Shown here piece after piece: positions 10,173-19,885 of a stretch of DNA of 64,000 bases (position 1 is the first letter of the stretch; each line of letters begins with the position of its first letter). The translations under genes and the position numbers were made by a program. The notes below the pieces were generated by a model. That model made no database searches and was not told the DNA's origin. It was given only the letters and a program-made list of their open reading frames with translations. The DNA lies in NCBI GenBank assembly GCA_947484275.1, contig CANKOY010000013.1, positions 1 to 64,000 on the forward strand, in the 5' to 3' direction. The DNA is from Planctomycetota bacterium. Its GTDB lineage: Bacteria; Planctomycetota; UBA1135; GCA-002686595.

Positions 10173-10181
10173 AGTCTAGCA
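10173..10181 (-). promoter_or_regulatory. Extended -10 box (TGC-TAGACT) 7 bases before the yyaL-like ATG
   Basis: Reading the minus strand, TGCTAGACT is followed by 7 bases and the ATG. A start site at normal distance would fall on or next to the start codon. No matching -35 element is visible, consistent with an extended -10 promoter. One of a set of similarly placed boxes in this window. Confidence 0.5.
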
Positions 10182-10491
10182 GTCTCGTGAGAGACGCCCT
10201 GCTGCGACCGGGCGCGCTTCGGTGCACCTTTGTCGCGCTCGAAAATTGGTGGCCAGCGGCCGGAGAGGCCGCCCGCGCGCCACTCTCTTTCGCGCTGCTT
10301 GTTTCGCCTTCCAGCGCCACGGCCTCGCGCCGGGACTTCACCGACGGGCCTGCTAGGCTGCTCGGTCGCGATCCGTAGCGAGCTTCGGAATTCTCGCCGG
10401 CAACCTGCGCCTGTAGCTCTCCAGTGCGCGGGGCGCTAGGTTTCGTCGCCCGAGACCGTCGAGCTCACTCTTCAACCGACTGAGAATTGCC
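10182..10491. other. Divergent intergenic region with a second TGCTAGGCT box
   Basis: Together with the box above this is a 326-bp gap between two divergent genes. No ORF or RNA gene is convincing. On the plus strand TGCTAGGCT at 10351-10359 matches the extended -10 pattern and could drive the gene at 10492 with a leader of about 125 bases. A further GCTAGGTTT lies at 10436-10444. Confidence 0.4.
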
Positions 10492-13146
10492 ATGTGGATC
10501 CTGCTGTTGCTCGCCTTGCAAGTCGCGCCGGCCCCAGAGCCGTCGAGCGCGCCGTTGTGTGCGCCGGTGCCAGAGCAGCAGCAGATTCACTGGCAGCGCT
10601 CCTTGGAAGATGCACAGGCCCTCTCGCGCGCCCAGGGCCGGCCGATATTGATCGCCATCAACATGGACGGGGAATCGGCTTCGGAGAACATCGTGCGCGA
10701 GCGCTACCGCGATCCGAAATTCGTGGCCCTGACGCGCCGCTTCGTTTGCCTGGGGGCCAGCGCCTTTCGTCACGGCGAGCGCGATCACACCTATGATGGT
10801 CGTCGGCTGTTGTCGCCGCGCCTTGGTGCGATCACCAGCGGCGAGGCGATGGCCCTGGAGCCAATCCTCTACGACGCGTACTTGGGCGGCGAGCGCATCG
10901 CCCCGCGGCACGCGCTGATCTTGCCGGATGGCACGAAAATCTTCGATGTATTCCAGCTGTTCGACCTGCGCGAGCTCGATCGTCTCTTGGAGGACGCACA
11001 GAAACTCGCTCCGCCCGCGACCGAACCAGACCATGGCCCGGTCGACGCCTCGCGCCTGACCCGCGACGGCTGGTTGAAGCTCGCCAGCGCCGTGGACAAT
11101 CGCGAACGAGCGCGTTTCGAAGCGCTGCTGGCCGCGCCCGCGCCCCTCGAACATTTGGAGGCGGGCCTGGATGCGCTTGCGCAGGTGGCGAACGTCGGTT
11201 CGATCGAAGCCCTGCGCATCGCCTTCGGTCGCGCCGCCGAGGCACCGGAGCGCATCGTGCCCCTGGCGACGAAAGTGGCTCTCACTCGAAAGTTGGAGAT
11301 TCCCGCCGCTGCGCTCTTGCGCGAACTGTTGTCGGACGTGCCCGAGCACTGTGCCGCCGCGAGTCCCACAGCCCGCGGGGAATTGATCGAGGCCTTCGCC
11401 AGGCTCGGAGGAGCGCAGGGCGCGAACCGTTCCTTGCTGCTCTCCTACCTCGCGGCCAGTGAACTTGCCCCGGAGCAATTGGTGCGGCTGTGCCCATCGG
11501 ATTCCTGGTCTGCCGTGGGGGACGTAATTCGCGAAAGCAATGGTCGGATGCGTCCTGCGGCCGCCCTCGCAGTGGCGCGCTCGGTGGTCCGCGAAGCTCC
11601 GTGGCGAGCGCCGGACGAAAGGGGTTCCGAGGAGGTCACGGAGGCTGAACTGCAGGCGGCGGATGAACATCTCGCCGCCCACAGGGACGACGTCCAAGCG
11701 CAGCGACGCTTCGGCAAAGCGGCGCTCTTGGCGGCTCGGTTGCGCATCGAAATCCAGGGGCCCAGCGTTGGCCTGTTGCTAGAGGACTCAGCACGGGCGC
11801 TGGAGCAGGCGATCCTTGCGAACCCGTCGGATATCGAGTCTTGGCTCTTGCTCGCTCGCGCTGCGTATCTGCGCTCGGATTTCGAAGCACAGGAGCGCGC
11901 TGGCCTCGGTGCCCTCGCGGCCATGCCCAAACTGGATTCCGGGAGCGTCAGTTGTCTCCTGGGTCGCGTCGCCAGGACGCCTGGAGAGATCGCCGCCGCT
12001 GCTCGCGCTGTTGCGCAGCCGCTCGAACGCCTCGAGGCCATGCGCTGGCTGGCGGACGGCTGCGCGCGGCTGCTTGGCGTTCGGTCTGGGGGAAATGTGG
12101 TCGTCGAACTCACGGGGATGTTGCGCGGCTACGGCGCGGCGACGCTCGCGGTGCAATCGCCCCTGGCCACCGCAACGGATTGGTTGACGCTCTCCGCATT
12201 CCATGCAGCCCTCGGTCGGCGCGCCGAGGAGATCGCTGTTGCGCGAGCGGGCCTTGATGTCTTCCCCGACGCGCAGGAATTGCGCAACGCGTATTACCTC
12301 GCCGTTTGGGAGCGCGGCTATTCCGCCGAAGCTCGCCGCCAGAGCGAGGCGCTCGCCGATCTGCATCCAGAGTCCGGCGCCGCACGCTGGTACATCGGCT
12401 ACGCAGCCATGCACGAGGGGAACACGCTGCGGCGGGCCGAGGATCCGCGTGCGGCCATCGATGCCTATGAGCTCGCCGAGCGGTCGTTTCAGGAGAGCGT
12501 CGAGCTTGCGCCCGACTTCAAGGACAGCGCCGACTACTATCGCGCCCTCGCGGCCCTGGGCTCGGGCTTCGCGCACTTACTGGTCAACGAGCGCGCCGAG
12601 GCGGCGGAGCGACTGGTCGCCGGCATCGCGATCCGTCCGTCGATCGCCGACGTGCGCGATCCCCTCGATCGCGAGGCCGTCGATCTGCTCGATGGAGCGC
12701 TCGAGTGGCGCCGCGGCGGGCCGAGTCCCGTGGATGCCCTGGAATTGACCCGCGAGTTCCTTCGCGTGGATCCTGGAAACACCCAGTGGGCCCGTCGCAT
12801 TTCGGACAGCGAACTGCGCGAGGGCCTGCGCTCCGACGGTCGCGCAAATCCCGAACTTGGCGATCGGCAACTGGAGCGCTCGATCGCCGTGGCGCGCTTG
12901 GCCCAGGGTGAGGTGGCTGCAGATGAGGATCGCCGCGCCCTGGCCCAGGCCCTGTCCGTGCATGCAGAGCGCATGTTGGCGCGCGCCCGCCTCGATCTCG
13001 CCCGGCCTCTGCTCTCGGAGGCCGCGCAGCTCATTTCCCTGGCGGGAGTTGCCTCTGGCGCCCCCGAAGGCGAGTGGTTCGAACTGGCCGCGCGCCTGCG
13101 GCTGCGCCTTGGGGAAGCTCGGCCGATATTCCGCCCCGGCCGCTGA
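10492..13146 (+). CDS. Exported thioredoxin-like protein lacking CxxC, with TPR/HEAT-like repeats
   Basis: 884 residues. A short signal (MWILLLLALQVAPAPEP) is followed at about residues 35-170 by a thioredoxin-like fold inferred from the RPILIAINMDGESASEN segment, which sits where family members have the WCxxC active site; no Cys pair is present, so this domain cannot do dithiol chemistry. From about residue 190 the protein is all helical, with HEAT-like then TPR-like repeats (for example PSDIESWLLLARAAY and ESGAARWYIGYAAM). It probably acts as a binding scaffold in the periplasm. It is divergent from the YyaL-type gene, which has an intact CHWC; the pairing suggests, but does not prove, a shared process. 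Function unknown. Confidence 0.78.
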   Translation: MWILLLLALQVAPAPEPSSAPLCAPVPEQQQIHWQRSLEDAQALSRAQGRPILIAINMDGESASENIVRERYRDPKFVALTRRFVCLGASAFRHGERDHTYDGRRLLSPRLGAITSGEAMALEPILYDAYLGGERIAPRHALILPDGTKIFDVFQLFDLRELDRLLEDAQKLAPPATEPDHGPVDASRLTRDGWLKLASAVDNRERARFEALLAAPAPLEHLEAGLDALAQVANVGSIEALRIAFGRAAEAPERIVPLATKVALTRKLEIPAAALLRELLSDVPEHCAAASPTARGELIEAFARLGGAQGANRSLLLSYLAASELAPEQLVRLCPSDSWSAVGDVIRESNGRMRPAAALAVARSVVREAPWRAPDERGSEEVTEAELQAADEHLAAHRDDVQAQRRFGKAALLAARLRIEIQGPSVGLLLEDSARALEQAILANPSDIESWLLLARAAYLRSDFEAQERAGLGALAAMPKLDSGSVSCLLGRVARTPGEIAAAARAVAQPLERLEAMRWLADGCARLLGVRSGGNVVVELTGMLRGYGAATLAVQSPLATATDWLTLSAFHAALGRRAEEIAVARAGLDVFPDAQELRNAYYLAVWERGYSAEARRQSEALADLHPESGAARWYIGYAAMHEGNTLRRAEDPRAAIDAYELAERSFQESVELAPDFKDSADYYRALAALGSGFAHLLVNERAEAAERLVAGIAIRPSIADVRDPLDREAVDLLDGALEWRRGGPSPVDALELTREFLRVDPGNTQWARRISDSELREGLRSDGRANPELGDRQLERSIAVARLAQGEVAADEDRRALAQALSVHAERMLARARLDLARPLLSEAAQLISLAGVASGAPEGEWFELAARLRLRLGEARPIFRPGR

Positions 13147-13587
13147 TTTCACGCGGCGGGGAGGGCCAGCTCGCGGGTGGTGCCTCGAGAAACTGTTTTT
13201 CCTGTTCCCCGGGCGCCGGGCATCGGGCAAGCTTGAACATGTCGGCAGCTGGTTGGCTGCCTGGAAGCGGGGGACGCTCCCGCACTGCGCCAGGGCCTTG
13301 GATCGTTCGCGATCCCACTGGCGCGTGCCCTTCGACTGCGAGACAGTCGGCCCTCCCGCCCGCGCCCGATCGCCCCGTGGGGGCTTCGCTGTGCGCGCCT
13401 CGCCCCCCGCAGGTGGCGCCGAGGTAGCCAGGTGGAACAGCCCTGTCCGGCCCGCTCGCGGGCGTTCTTGAAGCCCGTGGCGGATGCACTCCCCGTGGCG
13501 CACCGGGCGCCGACCTTGCCCCCTGTGCCCGCTGGCAGAGGCAAGGCCGCGCCAGTTCCAACTCCCCCTCATTCAAGAGGACCAGGT
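13147..13587 (+). other. 441-bp region upstream of rho
   Basis: No convincing ORF, RNA gene or strong hairpin. The rho reading frame remains open back to about 13432 with a GTG, but the well-placed ribosome-binding site at 13575 argues that translation starts at 13588. The region is long enough for a rho leader of the autoregulatory kind known in other bacteria; nothing in the sequence proves that. Confidence 0.35.
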
Positions 13588-15441
13588 TTGTCCCGCGACA
13601 ACCAGAAACCATCGTTCGACCCCGATTCCGTGCCCTTTGGGGCCATGGACATCCCTCCCGAGGCCCTGCGTGCGCGGCCCAGGACAGCCGCGCCGTCGCC
13701 GCGGCCAGCCCCAGAGCCCGCTCCAGCGGCTCCGCCTGCAGCCCCGGCCGCGCGTGCTCCGCGCCCTGAGGACTCAGCGGATGGTGGCGGGCAGCAGGAT
13801 TGGCGCCGGCCCGAGAATCGCCGCGGCCACGCCCGCCGAGGCGGTCGCAGGCGCAACAGAAACCGAGACGGAGGTGAGCCCGAGAATCGCCCTCCCGGCG
13901 AGGGATCCGCTCCCGATGGAGAAGATCCGCGCCGAGACCATCCTGATCAGGGAGAGCTATTTCGCGGCGCCCCGCGGGATGGCGCGCGCGTTCCTCCACA
14001 CGCCGAATATCCCCACCGGCCTGACTCTGGCGGAGACGGGCGCGGGCGCGAGCGCCCGGAGTTCGAAAACAATGACGGGGATCGCAACCACCAGGCGGTC
14101 GATCCGAGTGCGGAGTTCGGCGATCGCCAAGGTCGCTTTGGCCGACGCCGCAGGCGCCGCCGCGGAGGAAATCCGAATCATCCTGGCGGGCCCAACGCAC
14201 AGGGAACCCAGGCGCCGGCCCACCCGCAGCAGCACGGTGGACACCGCCAGCATGAGGGCCGCCCGCACCCGGGCCAATTCGCGTCGCACGAGCCGGTCCA
14301 CGTCGCTGTGCCAGAGCAGCGCACGGAAGTCAGCGGGATGTTCATCGCCGACAAGGGCCACGGGGGCACCTTGCGCGATCCTGAGCGCCAGTACCTTCCG
14401 ACGCGCGACGATGTGTTCGTCTCGCCGAATCTCGTAGCGCGCTTCAAGCTGCGCGACGGTGCAATCATCCGCGGCCCGACCCAGCGCGGCGGTGGGCCGC
14501 ACGGCCTGCAATTGGCGGATGTGATCGAGGTCGACGGCAAATCGCCGCGCGAGGTGATGAACCTCGTGCCGTACAAGAAGCTCGTCAGCATCGATCCGGA
14601 CTTCCACTACGAGCTCGGCAACCAGACTGGCGACGTCTCGATGAAGATCCTGGATCTTCTGTGTCCGATCGGACGCGGAACGCGCGGTCTATTGGTCGCG
14701 CCGCCGCGCTCAGGCAAGACGATCCTGATGCAGAAATTTGCCTGCGGAATCCAGGAGCACTACCCCGATGTGCAGTTGTTCGTGCTGCTCGTGGATGAGC
14801 GGCCGGAGGAGGCAACGGAGTGGACGCGCATCATCAAGGCGCCTGGGATGGTGTTCGTCTCGACCAATGACGAGCGCGCCGACAATCACGTAGCACTGGC
14901 CGAGGTGGTCTGGGCGCGTGCCGCGCGGCTCGTCGAACTGGGGCAGGACGTCGTGCTCGTTCTCGACTCGATCACCCGTCTGGGTCGCGCGTACAACAAC
15001 GTCCTTGGCAACAGCGGCAAGACCATGTCGGGCGGACTGGACACGCGCGCCATGGAACGTCCCAAGCAGTTTTTCGGTGCCGCGCGCAACACCGAGACCG
15101 CAGGCAGTCTGACGATCCTGGGCACGACCTTGGTGGAAACCGGCAGCCGCATGGATCAGGTGATCTTCGAGGAGTTCAAGGGCACGGGGAACATGGAACT
15201 TGTGCTTTCGCGCAAGCTTTCCGACCGGCGCATTTTCCCGTCGATCGACGTCGAGAAATCCGGCACGCGCAAGGAAGAGAAGCTGATCAAGTCGCGGCGG
15301 TTGAAGCAGATTCAGATCTTGCGCCGCGTGCTGCTGAAGATGAATTTTGTTGAAGCCATGGAGCTCTTGATCAACAAGCTCGAGGACATCGATGACGTCG
15401 ATGTGTTCCTCAAGCGCTTCGAAGTCGATCCCGAGAAGTGA
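13588..15441 (+). CDS. rho: Transcription termination factor Rho with long disordered N-terminus
   Basis: 617 residues if translation starts at TTG 13588, which is preceded by AAGAGG with a 7-base spacer; ATG 13645 and GTG 13432 are alternatives. The hexameric RNA helicase core is complete: RNA-binding cold-shock-like domain from about residue 247 ([12 protein letters not shown]), Walker A APPRSGKT at about 371, then [22 protein letters not shown], the [10 protein letters not shown] loop and [14 protein letters not shown]. coli Rho is 419 residues; here the usual helical Rho-N domain is not recognisable and about 240 residues rich in Pro, Arg, Gly, Asp and His take its place, including [14 protein letters not shown]. 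Such a charged tail could bind RNA or drive condensate formation, as described for Rho with disordered inserts in other phyla. The downstream membrane protein overlaps the stop codon. Confidence 0.95.
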   Translation: MSRDNQKPSFDPDSVPFGAMDIPPEALRARPRTAAPSPRPAPEPAPAAPPAAPAARAPRPEDSADGGGQQDWRRPENRRGHARRGGRRRNRNRDGGEPENRPPGEGSAPDGEDPRRDHPDQGELFRGAPRDGARVPPHAEYPHRPDSGGDGRGRERPEFENNDGDRNHQAVDPSAEFGDRQGRFGRRRRRRRGGNPNHPGGPNAQGTQAPAHPQQHGGHRQHEGRPHPGQFASHEPVHVAVPEQRTEVSGMFIADKGHGGTLRDPERQYLPTRDDVFVSPNLVARFKLRDGAIIRGPTQRGGGPHGLQLADVIEVDGKSPREVMNLVPYKKLVSIDPDFHYELGNQTGDVSMKILDLLCPIGRGTRGLLVAPPRSGKTILMQKFACGIQEHYPDVQLFVLLVDERPEEATEWTRIIKAPGMVFVSTNDERADNHVALAEVVWARAARLVELGQDVVLVLDSITRLGRAYNNVLGNSGKTMSGGLDTRAMERPKQFFGAARNTETAGSLTILGTTLVETGSRMDQVIFEEFKGTGNMELVLSRKLSDRRIFPSIDVEKSGTRKEEKLIKSRRLKQIQILRRVLLKMNFVEAMELLINKLEDIDDVDVFLKRFEVDPEK

Positions 15442-17201
15442 GCACGCAAGCGGCGCGCTGGCGGGGATTCCTTTCGGTGGCGGCGCTGCTCGTCCTGGCC
15501 TGCGTATTGCGTTTTCTGCCCCTCGAGCATGGGCTCCCGCGCAACTATTTGCCCGACACCCACAGCGTGCGCGCGGCACTCGGCATGGCCAAGGACAAGG
15601 ACCTCGCGCCGGAGGTCGGCAAGTACTCGTCCTATCCGAACTTGATGCCGTACCTGCTCTTGCCGGTGTATGGCGCGCAATTCGTATGGGGCAAATGGCG
15701 TGGCGAATGGGAGAACGCCGAAGACTTTGGAAACCTGCTGAGCGAGGAACCTGAGCGCGCCGCCCTGCCCGCCCGTGCGCTAGTGGCTTCTTTGGGTGCC
15801 CTGACGGCCCTCGCGGTCTACTTCGCGGCGCGCGCCGCAGGACTTGGGGCCGGAGCGTTGGTGGCCATGTTCCTGACCGCCACGGGACTCTTGCACCTAC
15901 AGATGTCGGTCCACGAACGCCCATGGGTGCAGGTGGTGTTCTTCGGCGCACTGTGCTTGTGGGGCAGCATCAGCTACACGAAGACGCGCCGCCTGCGCGC
16001 GCTGATCCTCTCCGGCAGTTGCGCGGGGCTGGCCTTTGCTTCGCACCAGGCCGGCGGCTTCTTCGCCTTCCTCACGGCCGCCAGCTGGTTTTGTGCCGCG
16101 TGCACGGGCGAGCAATGGCGCGGCGGCGCGCTTCTACGGCGCTGTTCTCATGCCGCCTTGGCGGGAGTTGCTTTCATCGTCGTCGGCGTGCTGTGCGGAC
16201 ATGCCTACTACCTGACCCACGGCGCCGTGGAAGAGGGGCAGGTCATTGGCGCCGCGCGCGCAGCGGAGCATTTCACGATCGGTGGGCAGGCTTTGCGCGT
16301 CGGACTCTCCTGGCAGTCCTTCACGCACTTGGGGCGGACACTCTTCGGCTACGACCCGGTGCTCTTGGGCCTTGGCGTCGGCGGACTGCTGCTGTCATGG
16401 CGACTGGTGGCCCTGCGCGGACCGATGTTGTTCACGCTCTTCTACTCGCTGTTCTTCCTCTTCAATCCTTCGGACCACGTGCGCTACTTGCTGCCGCTGA
16501 CGGTGCTCTTGGCGCTGCCCGCAGGTTACCTGTGCGAGTTCGTCCTGCAGCGCAAGCTCGGCGTCGCGGCATTGGCGGCATTGTGCTGTCTGCCGCTGGT
16601 GCAGGCTTCGCGCATGGTGTGGATCTTGCGCCAGGAAGACACTCGCGCCGAGGCTGAGCGCCGACTTGAGTCCGAGTTCGCCTCGCCATCGAGCCCGCGC
16701 TCCTACATCGCCATCGATCACTATGGGCCCCAGGTCGATCTCTCTCTCGCGTCCCTGGACGAGCTCAGCGGCCTGCGCGAGCTGCGTCGCCGAGAGCTGC
16801 GCCGCCAGCAGGAACTCGCCGCCGGTCGCGCGCCCGGAGGCAAGCTCGGCATCCACGCCATGTACGTCGAAGAGTTGTTCGGCTTTGACGACGAGGCCCA
16901 GCGCTATGGCGTCGCCGCGGAACGCCGAGGGCTGGCGGAGACTCCGGCAGAGATGTTCGAGGTGCTGGGCGTCTCGCACTTCGTCATGGTCAATCGCCGT
17001 CCAGGCGATCACTCCGCGCCGTTCCTCGCCGAACTGGCGCAGCTATGGATCCCGACCTGGATTATCGACCCCTCGCGCAGCGGCGCCGGGGAGTCGCCCG
17101 AGGCGCTGCTGCCCACCGAGATGGATTTCCCGCTCACCGGACTGTGGCGCGTAGATCGACCGGGGCCGCAGATCACGCTGTTCTTGCTGCCGAAATCCTA
17201 G
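15438..17201 (+). CDS. Polytopic membrane protein, GT39/ArnT-like glycosyltransferase fold
   Basis: 587 residues starting at GTG 15438, whose TG overlaps the TGA stop of rho (GTGA), a sign of translational coupling. Nine or more hydrophobic segments span residues about 10-400, followed by a soluble C-terminal part of about 190 residues. The first external loop carries LPDTHSVRAAL, where GT-C glycosyltransferases of the PMT/ArnT type have their catalytic acidic residue. This supports a lipid-linked sugar transferase, but no substrate can be named. The gene converges on the S9 peptidase with a 25-bp gap and no obvious terminator. Confidence 0.72.
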   Translation: MSTQAARWRGFLSVAALLVLACVLRFLPLEHGLPRNYLPDTHSVRAALGMAKDKDLAPEVGKYSSYPNLMPYLLLPVYGAQFVWGKWRGEWENAEDFGNLLSEEPERAALPARALVASLGALTALAVYFAARAAGLGAGALVAMFLTATGLLHLQMSVHERPWVQVVFFGALCLWGSISYTKTRRLRALILSGSCAGLAFASHQAGGFFAFLTAASWFCAACTGEQWRGGALLRRCSHAALAGVAFIVVGVLCGHAYYLTHGAVEEGQVIGAARAAEHFTIGGQALRVGLSWQSFTHLGRTLFGYDPVLLGLGVGGLLLSWRLVALRGPMLFTLFYSLFFLFNPSDHVRYLLPLTVLLALPAGYLCEFVLQRKLGVAALAALCCLPLVQASRMVWILRQEDTRAEAERRLESEFASPSSPRSYIAIDHYGPQVDLSLASLDELSGLRELRRRELRRQQELAAGRAPGGKLGIHAMYVEELFGFDDEAQRYGVAAERRGLAETPAEMFEVLGVSHFVMVNRRPGDHSAPFLAELAQLWIPTWIIDPSRSGAGESPEALLPTEMDFPLTGLWRVDRPGPQITLFLLPKS

Positions 17202-17226
17202 AGCGCCGCACTTCCGCCACGGGCGA

Positions 17227-19734
17227 TCACGGTTCACCCAGATGCTGGCGAAGGAAGCGCTCGATGCGTTTGTACTCGTCAAGCCAGTGGGCCCCGTCGC
17301 TGAACGCGTGGTTTTGACTGGGGTAGAGCATGGCGTCGAAGTCCTTGCCCAAGTCGATCAACTTCTCAATCAAACGAATCGTGTCCTGCGCGAACACGTT
17401 CGAGTCCAGCATGCCGTGCAGCAACAGGAGCGGCTTGGACAGTCCCTCAGCGTGATCGATCGGCGACGAGAACACGTAGGCCTCAGCGTGGGTCGACGGC
17501 CGCCCAAGTCGCGGTTGGGTGTAGCCAGGGTGATACGTGCGCCAGTCTGTGACCGAGCGCAGTGCAGCGCCGGCACTCCAGCGTTCGCCTTCCTTGAACA
17601 GCGCCATCAGCGTTAAGAATCCGCCGTAGGACCCGCCGTAGCAGGCGACTTTCGCGCGGTCGATCACGCCGCGGGCGGCGAGCTGGTCCAGCGTGTCGTT
17701 GATGTCCTTCAATTCGAGTTCGCCGAGCCGGTACTGAGCCGCCGTGCGGAAATCCTGGCCGTAACCTGAGCTGCCGCGATAGTCCACGTCGACGACGACG
17801 TAGCCCATTTCCGCCAGCCGCGAATGGAACATCAGGTTGGGTTCGTACTCGGTCATCGAGTCGGTCACGTTCTGCAGATAGCCCGCGCCGTGGATGAAAA
17901 CCACACAGGGCCGCTCGCGATCCGGGCGCTCGAGCGAGCTGCACTGCGGCAGGAACACGTGGCTGCGGACGCGCGCATCGCGTTCGCCGCGAACTTCGAA
18001 AAGGTGCGGCCAGATCCAGGGTCGGGCAGTGAATTCGACCGGCGCCGTGTGCGTCAGGGCCCGGGGCTTCGCGCTGGGAATTGTCTCCGAGCTCCAAATC
18101 TCCGCGGGCTGGAACATGCGGCCGTGCATGAACACCACGCGCGTGCCCTCGAGCGCCAACTGAGGATCTGTGTTGAAGCCAACGGGTGCGGGGATCTCGA
18201 GCACGGCGCCTGTGGGTGAGATGTAGCCCAGCTTTCGTTGCTCCCACGCGCCGTCGTCGCTGTGGCTGAAGACGATGCCACCATCGCGTGCGATATCGAA
18301 CGAACTGACTTCGCCGCTGACCTGCGTCAACTGACGTAGATCGCCCGTAGCGACGTCGTAGGCAAACAACTGCGCCCTTCCCGGAAGCGTCGAGCTCTCC
18401 AAGGACTCAGAGCCGAAAATCAGGCGCGCGCCGTCGCTGCTCCAGCGCGCGCGATCCGCCGGACCGCCGATCCAGCGCTCGTCGCGGTCCACCATGGCGC
18501 GCACGAGGCCCGTGGATTCGCTCCACAGAAACGTCTCCAGGGTGCGGAAATCCGCCGACTCGCGCGCGAGGGCCAAGCGCGGCGGGGAGTCTGCTGCAGG
18601 TTGTGGAGCCCAACCGATCGTTCTCAGCCAAAACGCCGGTTCCTCGCCTGTTGAGAGCAGCGTGCGCGCCCCCGAGCGCGTGTCCCACAGATACAACTGG
18701 CGCGGGGCCGGCGGGTTCTCCGCGAGATCACGACGGCCGTCGCGCACGCTGACGCGGGTCGAGAGGTAGTCCGGAATCAGGGTCGGCGCAGATTCAAGGG
18801 AGCGATCGGTCCAGACGCCAAACAGGAAGCGCCCGTCCGGAGAAATTTGCGCGTTTTCGAGGGCCTTCATTTCCGCCATGCCCTCGAGTTCCACGGCGAG
18901 GCCCGAGTCCAGCCAAAGGACCTGGGCGGGCGTTTTCGAGGCCGGCTTGTCTTCTGCGGCGGGCACCGCGATCGATGCCACGGCGGGTTCGCGCGAGAAG
19001 GCGACCGCAAGATTGCGCGAAAGACTGAGCTTGCCAACGTCCACATCGATCGCCGCGGTCAGGTTGACGCCATCAGCCGCCGAGAGCGGCCACACAGGAG
19101 TCGGATCGCCGACCAGTGCGAAGCGCCAGAGGTCCTTGCCGACGTTGACGAGCAGCGCGCGGTCGTCCTCCGAGAAGCGCGCGGAGGACAGACTCTTGAG
19201 CTCGCCCTCAGGTTCAGCGCGCAGGAGCAGCTTCACCGCCCAACTAGCGTCCGCCGCGATCGGTGGATCGAGAAGGAACAACTCCCTATCGCGCAGTGCC
19301 AGTGCTCGCGCGCCGCGATTGGACCAGGCGAGCCGAACTTCCTCGGTCCGCTTCGGGGTTTCGCCCTCGACTTGCGGCGCGCGCTCCTGCAATAGGTCCT
19401 CCACGATCTGTCCGCACTGTCCCGGCACGGCGGGGTTGGCCGTGGATTGAATTCGCAGTCCGCGCGTTTTCCCGAGGGACCTGGAACCGTCGGCGGCAGT
19501 TTCGAGCGCGTTGAATTGGAATGCGATCCAGCGACCGTCGGCGCTGAGGGCCTGGATCTGGGGTGCGCGGCCCTGGATGCCCGGCAAGAGGAAGATCTCC
19601 TCAAGCGTGGGCGATGACCGGTCTTCCGTGGTCGCTAGGCGCTCCCGAGTCGCCGTTGAGGTGCAGGCCAGGGTCCAGAGGATCAGCGCCGAGGCGAAGG
19701 GCAATGGCCGCTGGAATAGGGTCGCTCGCTTCAT
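17227..19734 (-). CDS. Lipoprotein S9-family prolyl oligopeptidase-like serine peptidase
   Basis: 835 residues. The N-terminus ends in a lipobox (LWTLAC, then Thr-Ser), so the protein is predicted to be anchored in a membrane after lipidation. Residues about 40-560 form a beta-propeller-like region with repeating WD-like strands. The C-terminal alpha/beta-hydrolase domain has the full triad: GGSYGGF (Ser about 702), HGMLDSN (Asp about 777) and QNHAFSD (His about 809). Domain order and length fit dipeptidyl-peptidase IV or acylaminoacyl-peptidase relatives. An extended -10 box ends 6 bases before the ATG. The gene is divergent from signal peptidase I, 151 bp away. Confidence 0.92.
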   Translation of the reverse strand: MKRATLFQRPLPFASALILWTLACTSTATRERLATTEDRSSPTLEEIFLLPGIQGRAPQIQALSADGRWIAFQFNALETAADGSRSLGKTRGLRIQSTANPAVPGQCGQIVEDLLQERAPQVEGETPKRTEEVRLAWSNRGARALALRDRELFLLDPPIAADASWAVKLLLRAEPEGELKSLSSARFSEDDRALLVNVGKDLWRFALVGDPTPVWPLSAADGVNLTAAIDVDVGKLSLSRNLAVAFSREPAVASIAVPAAEDKPASKTPAQVLWLDSGLAVELEGMAEMKALENAQISPDGRFLFGVWTDRSLESAPTLIPDYLSTRVSVRDGRRDLAENPPAPRQLYLWDTRSGARTLLSTGEEPAFWLRTIGWAPQPAADSPPRLALARESADFRTLETFLWSESTGLVRAMVDRDERWIGGPADRARWSSDGARLIFGSESLESSTLPGRAQLFAYDVATGDLRQLTQVSGEVSSFDIARDGGIVFSHSDDGAWEQRKLGYISPTGAVLEIPAPVGFNTDPQLALEGTRVVFMHGRMFQPAEIWSSETIPSAKPRALTHTAPVEFTARPWIWPHLFEVRGERDARVRSHVFLPQCSSLERPDRERPCVVFIHGAGYLQNVTDSMTEYEPNLMFHSRLAEMGYVVVDVDYRGSSGYGQDFRTAAQYRLGELELKDINDTLDQLAARGVIDRAKVACYGGSYGGFLTLMALFKEGERWSAGAALRSVTDWRTYHPGYTQPRLGRPSTHAEAYVFSSPIDHAEGLSKPLLLLHGMLDSNVFAQDTIRLIEKLIDLGKDFDAMLYPSQNHAFSDGAHWLDEYKRIERFLRQHLGEP

Positions 19735-19740
19735 CCCCGG

Positions 19741-19749
19741 AGCCTAGCA
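19741..19749 (-). promoter_or_regulatory. Extended -10 box (TGC-TAGGCT) 6 bases before the S9 peptidase ATG
   Basis: On the minus strand TGCTAGGCT is followed by CCGGGG and the ATG. There is no clear -35 box. At this distance the transcript would begin at or within the start codon. Confidence 0.5.
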
Positions 19750-19885
19750 ACGGGGCCGGGCGGCGGGCACTGCACAGCCTCGCCAAACTGGGCCAAGCCC
19801 CTCCTGCGGCCGCAATGAACCGGCTCCGCGCAGAGTCCTGGCGCGGACTCAAGACCGACGTCACGGCGGGACGAAGATCCGCAGT

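Noticed and set aside
13484-14437. A 317-codon frame inside the 5' part of rho
   Set aside because: It is an out-of-frame reading of the repetitive, GC-rich disordered region and ends where the conserved rho core begins; no initiation signal.
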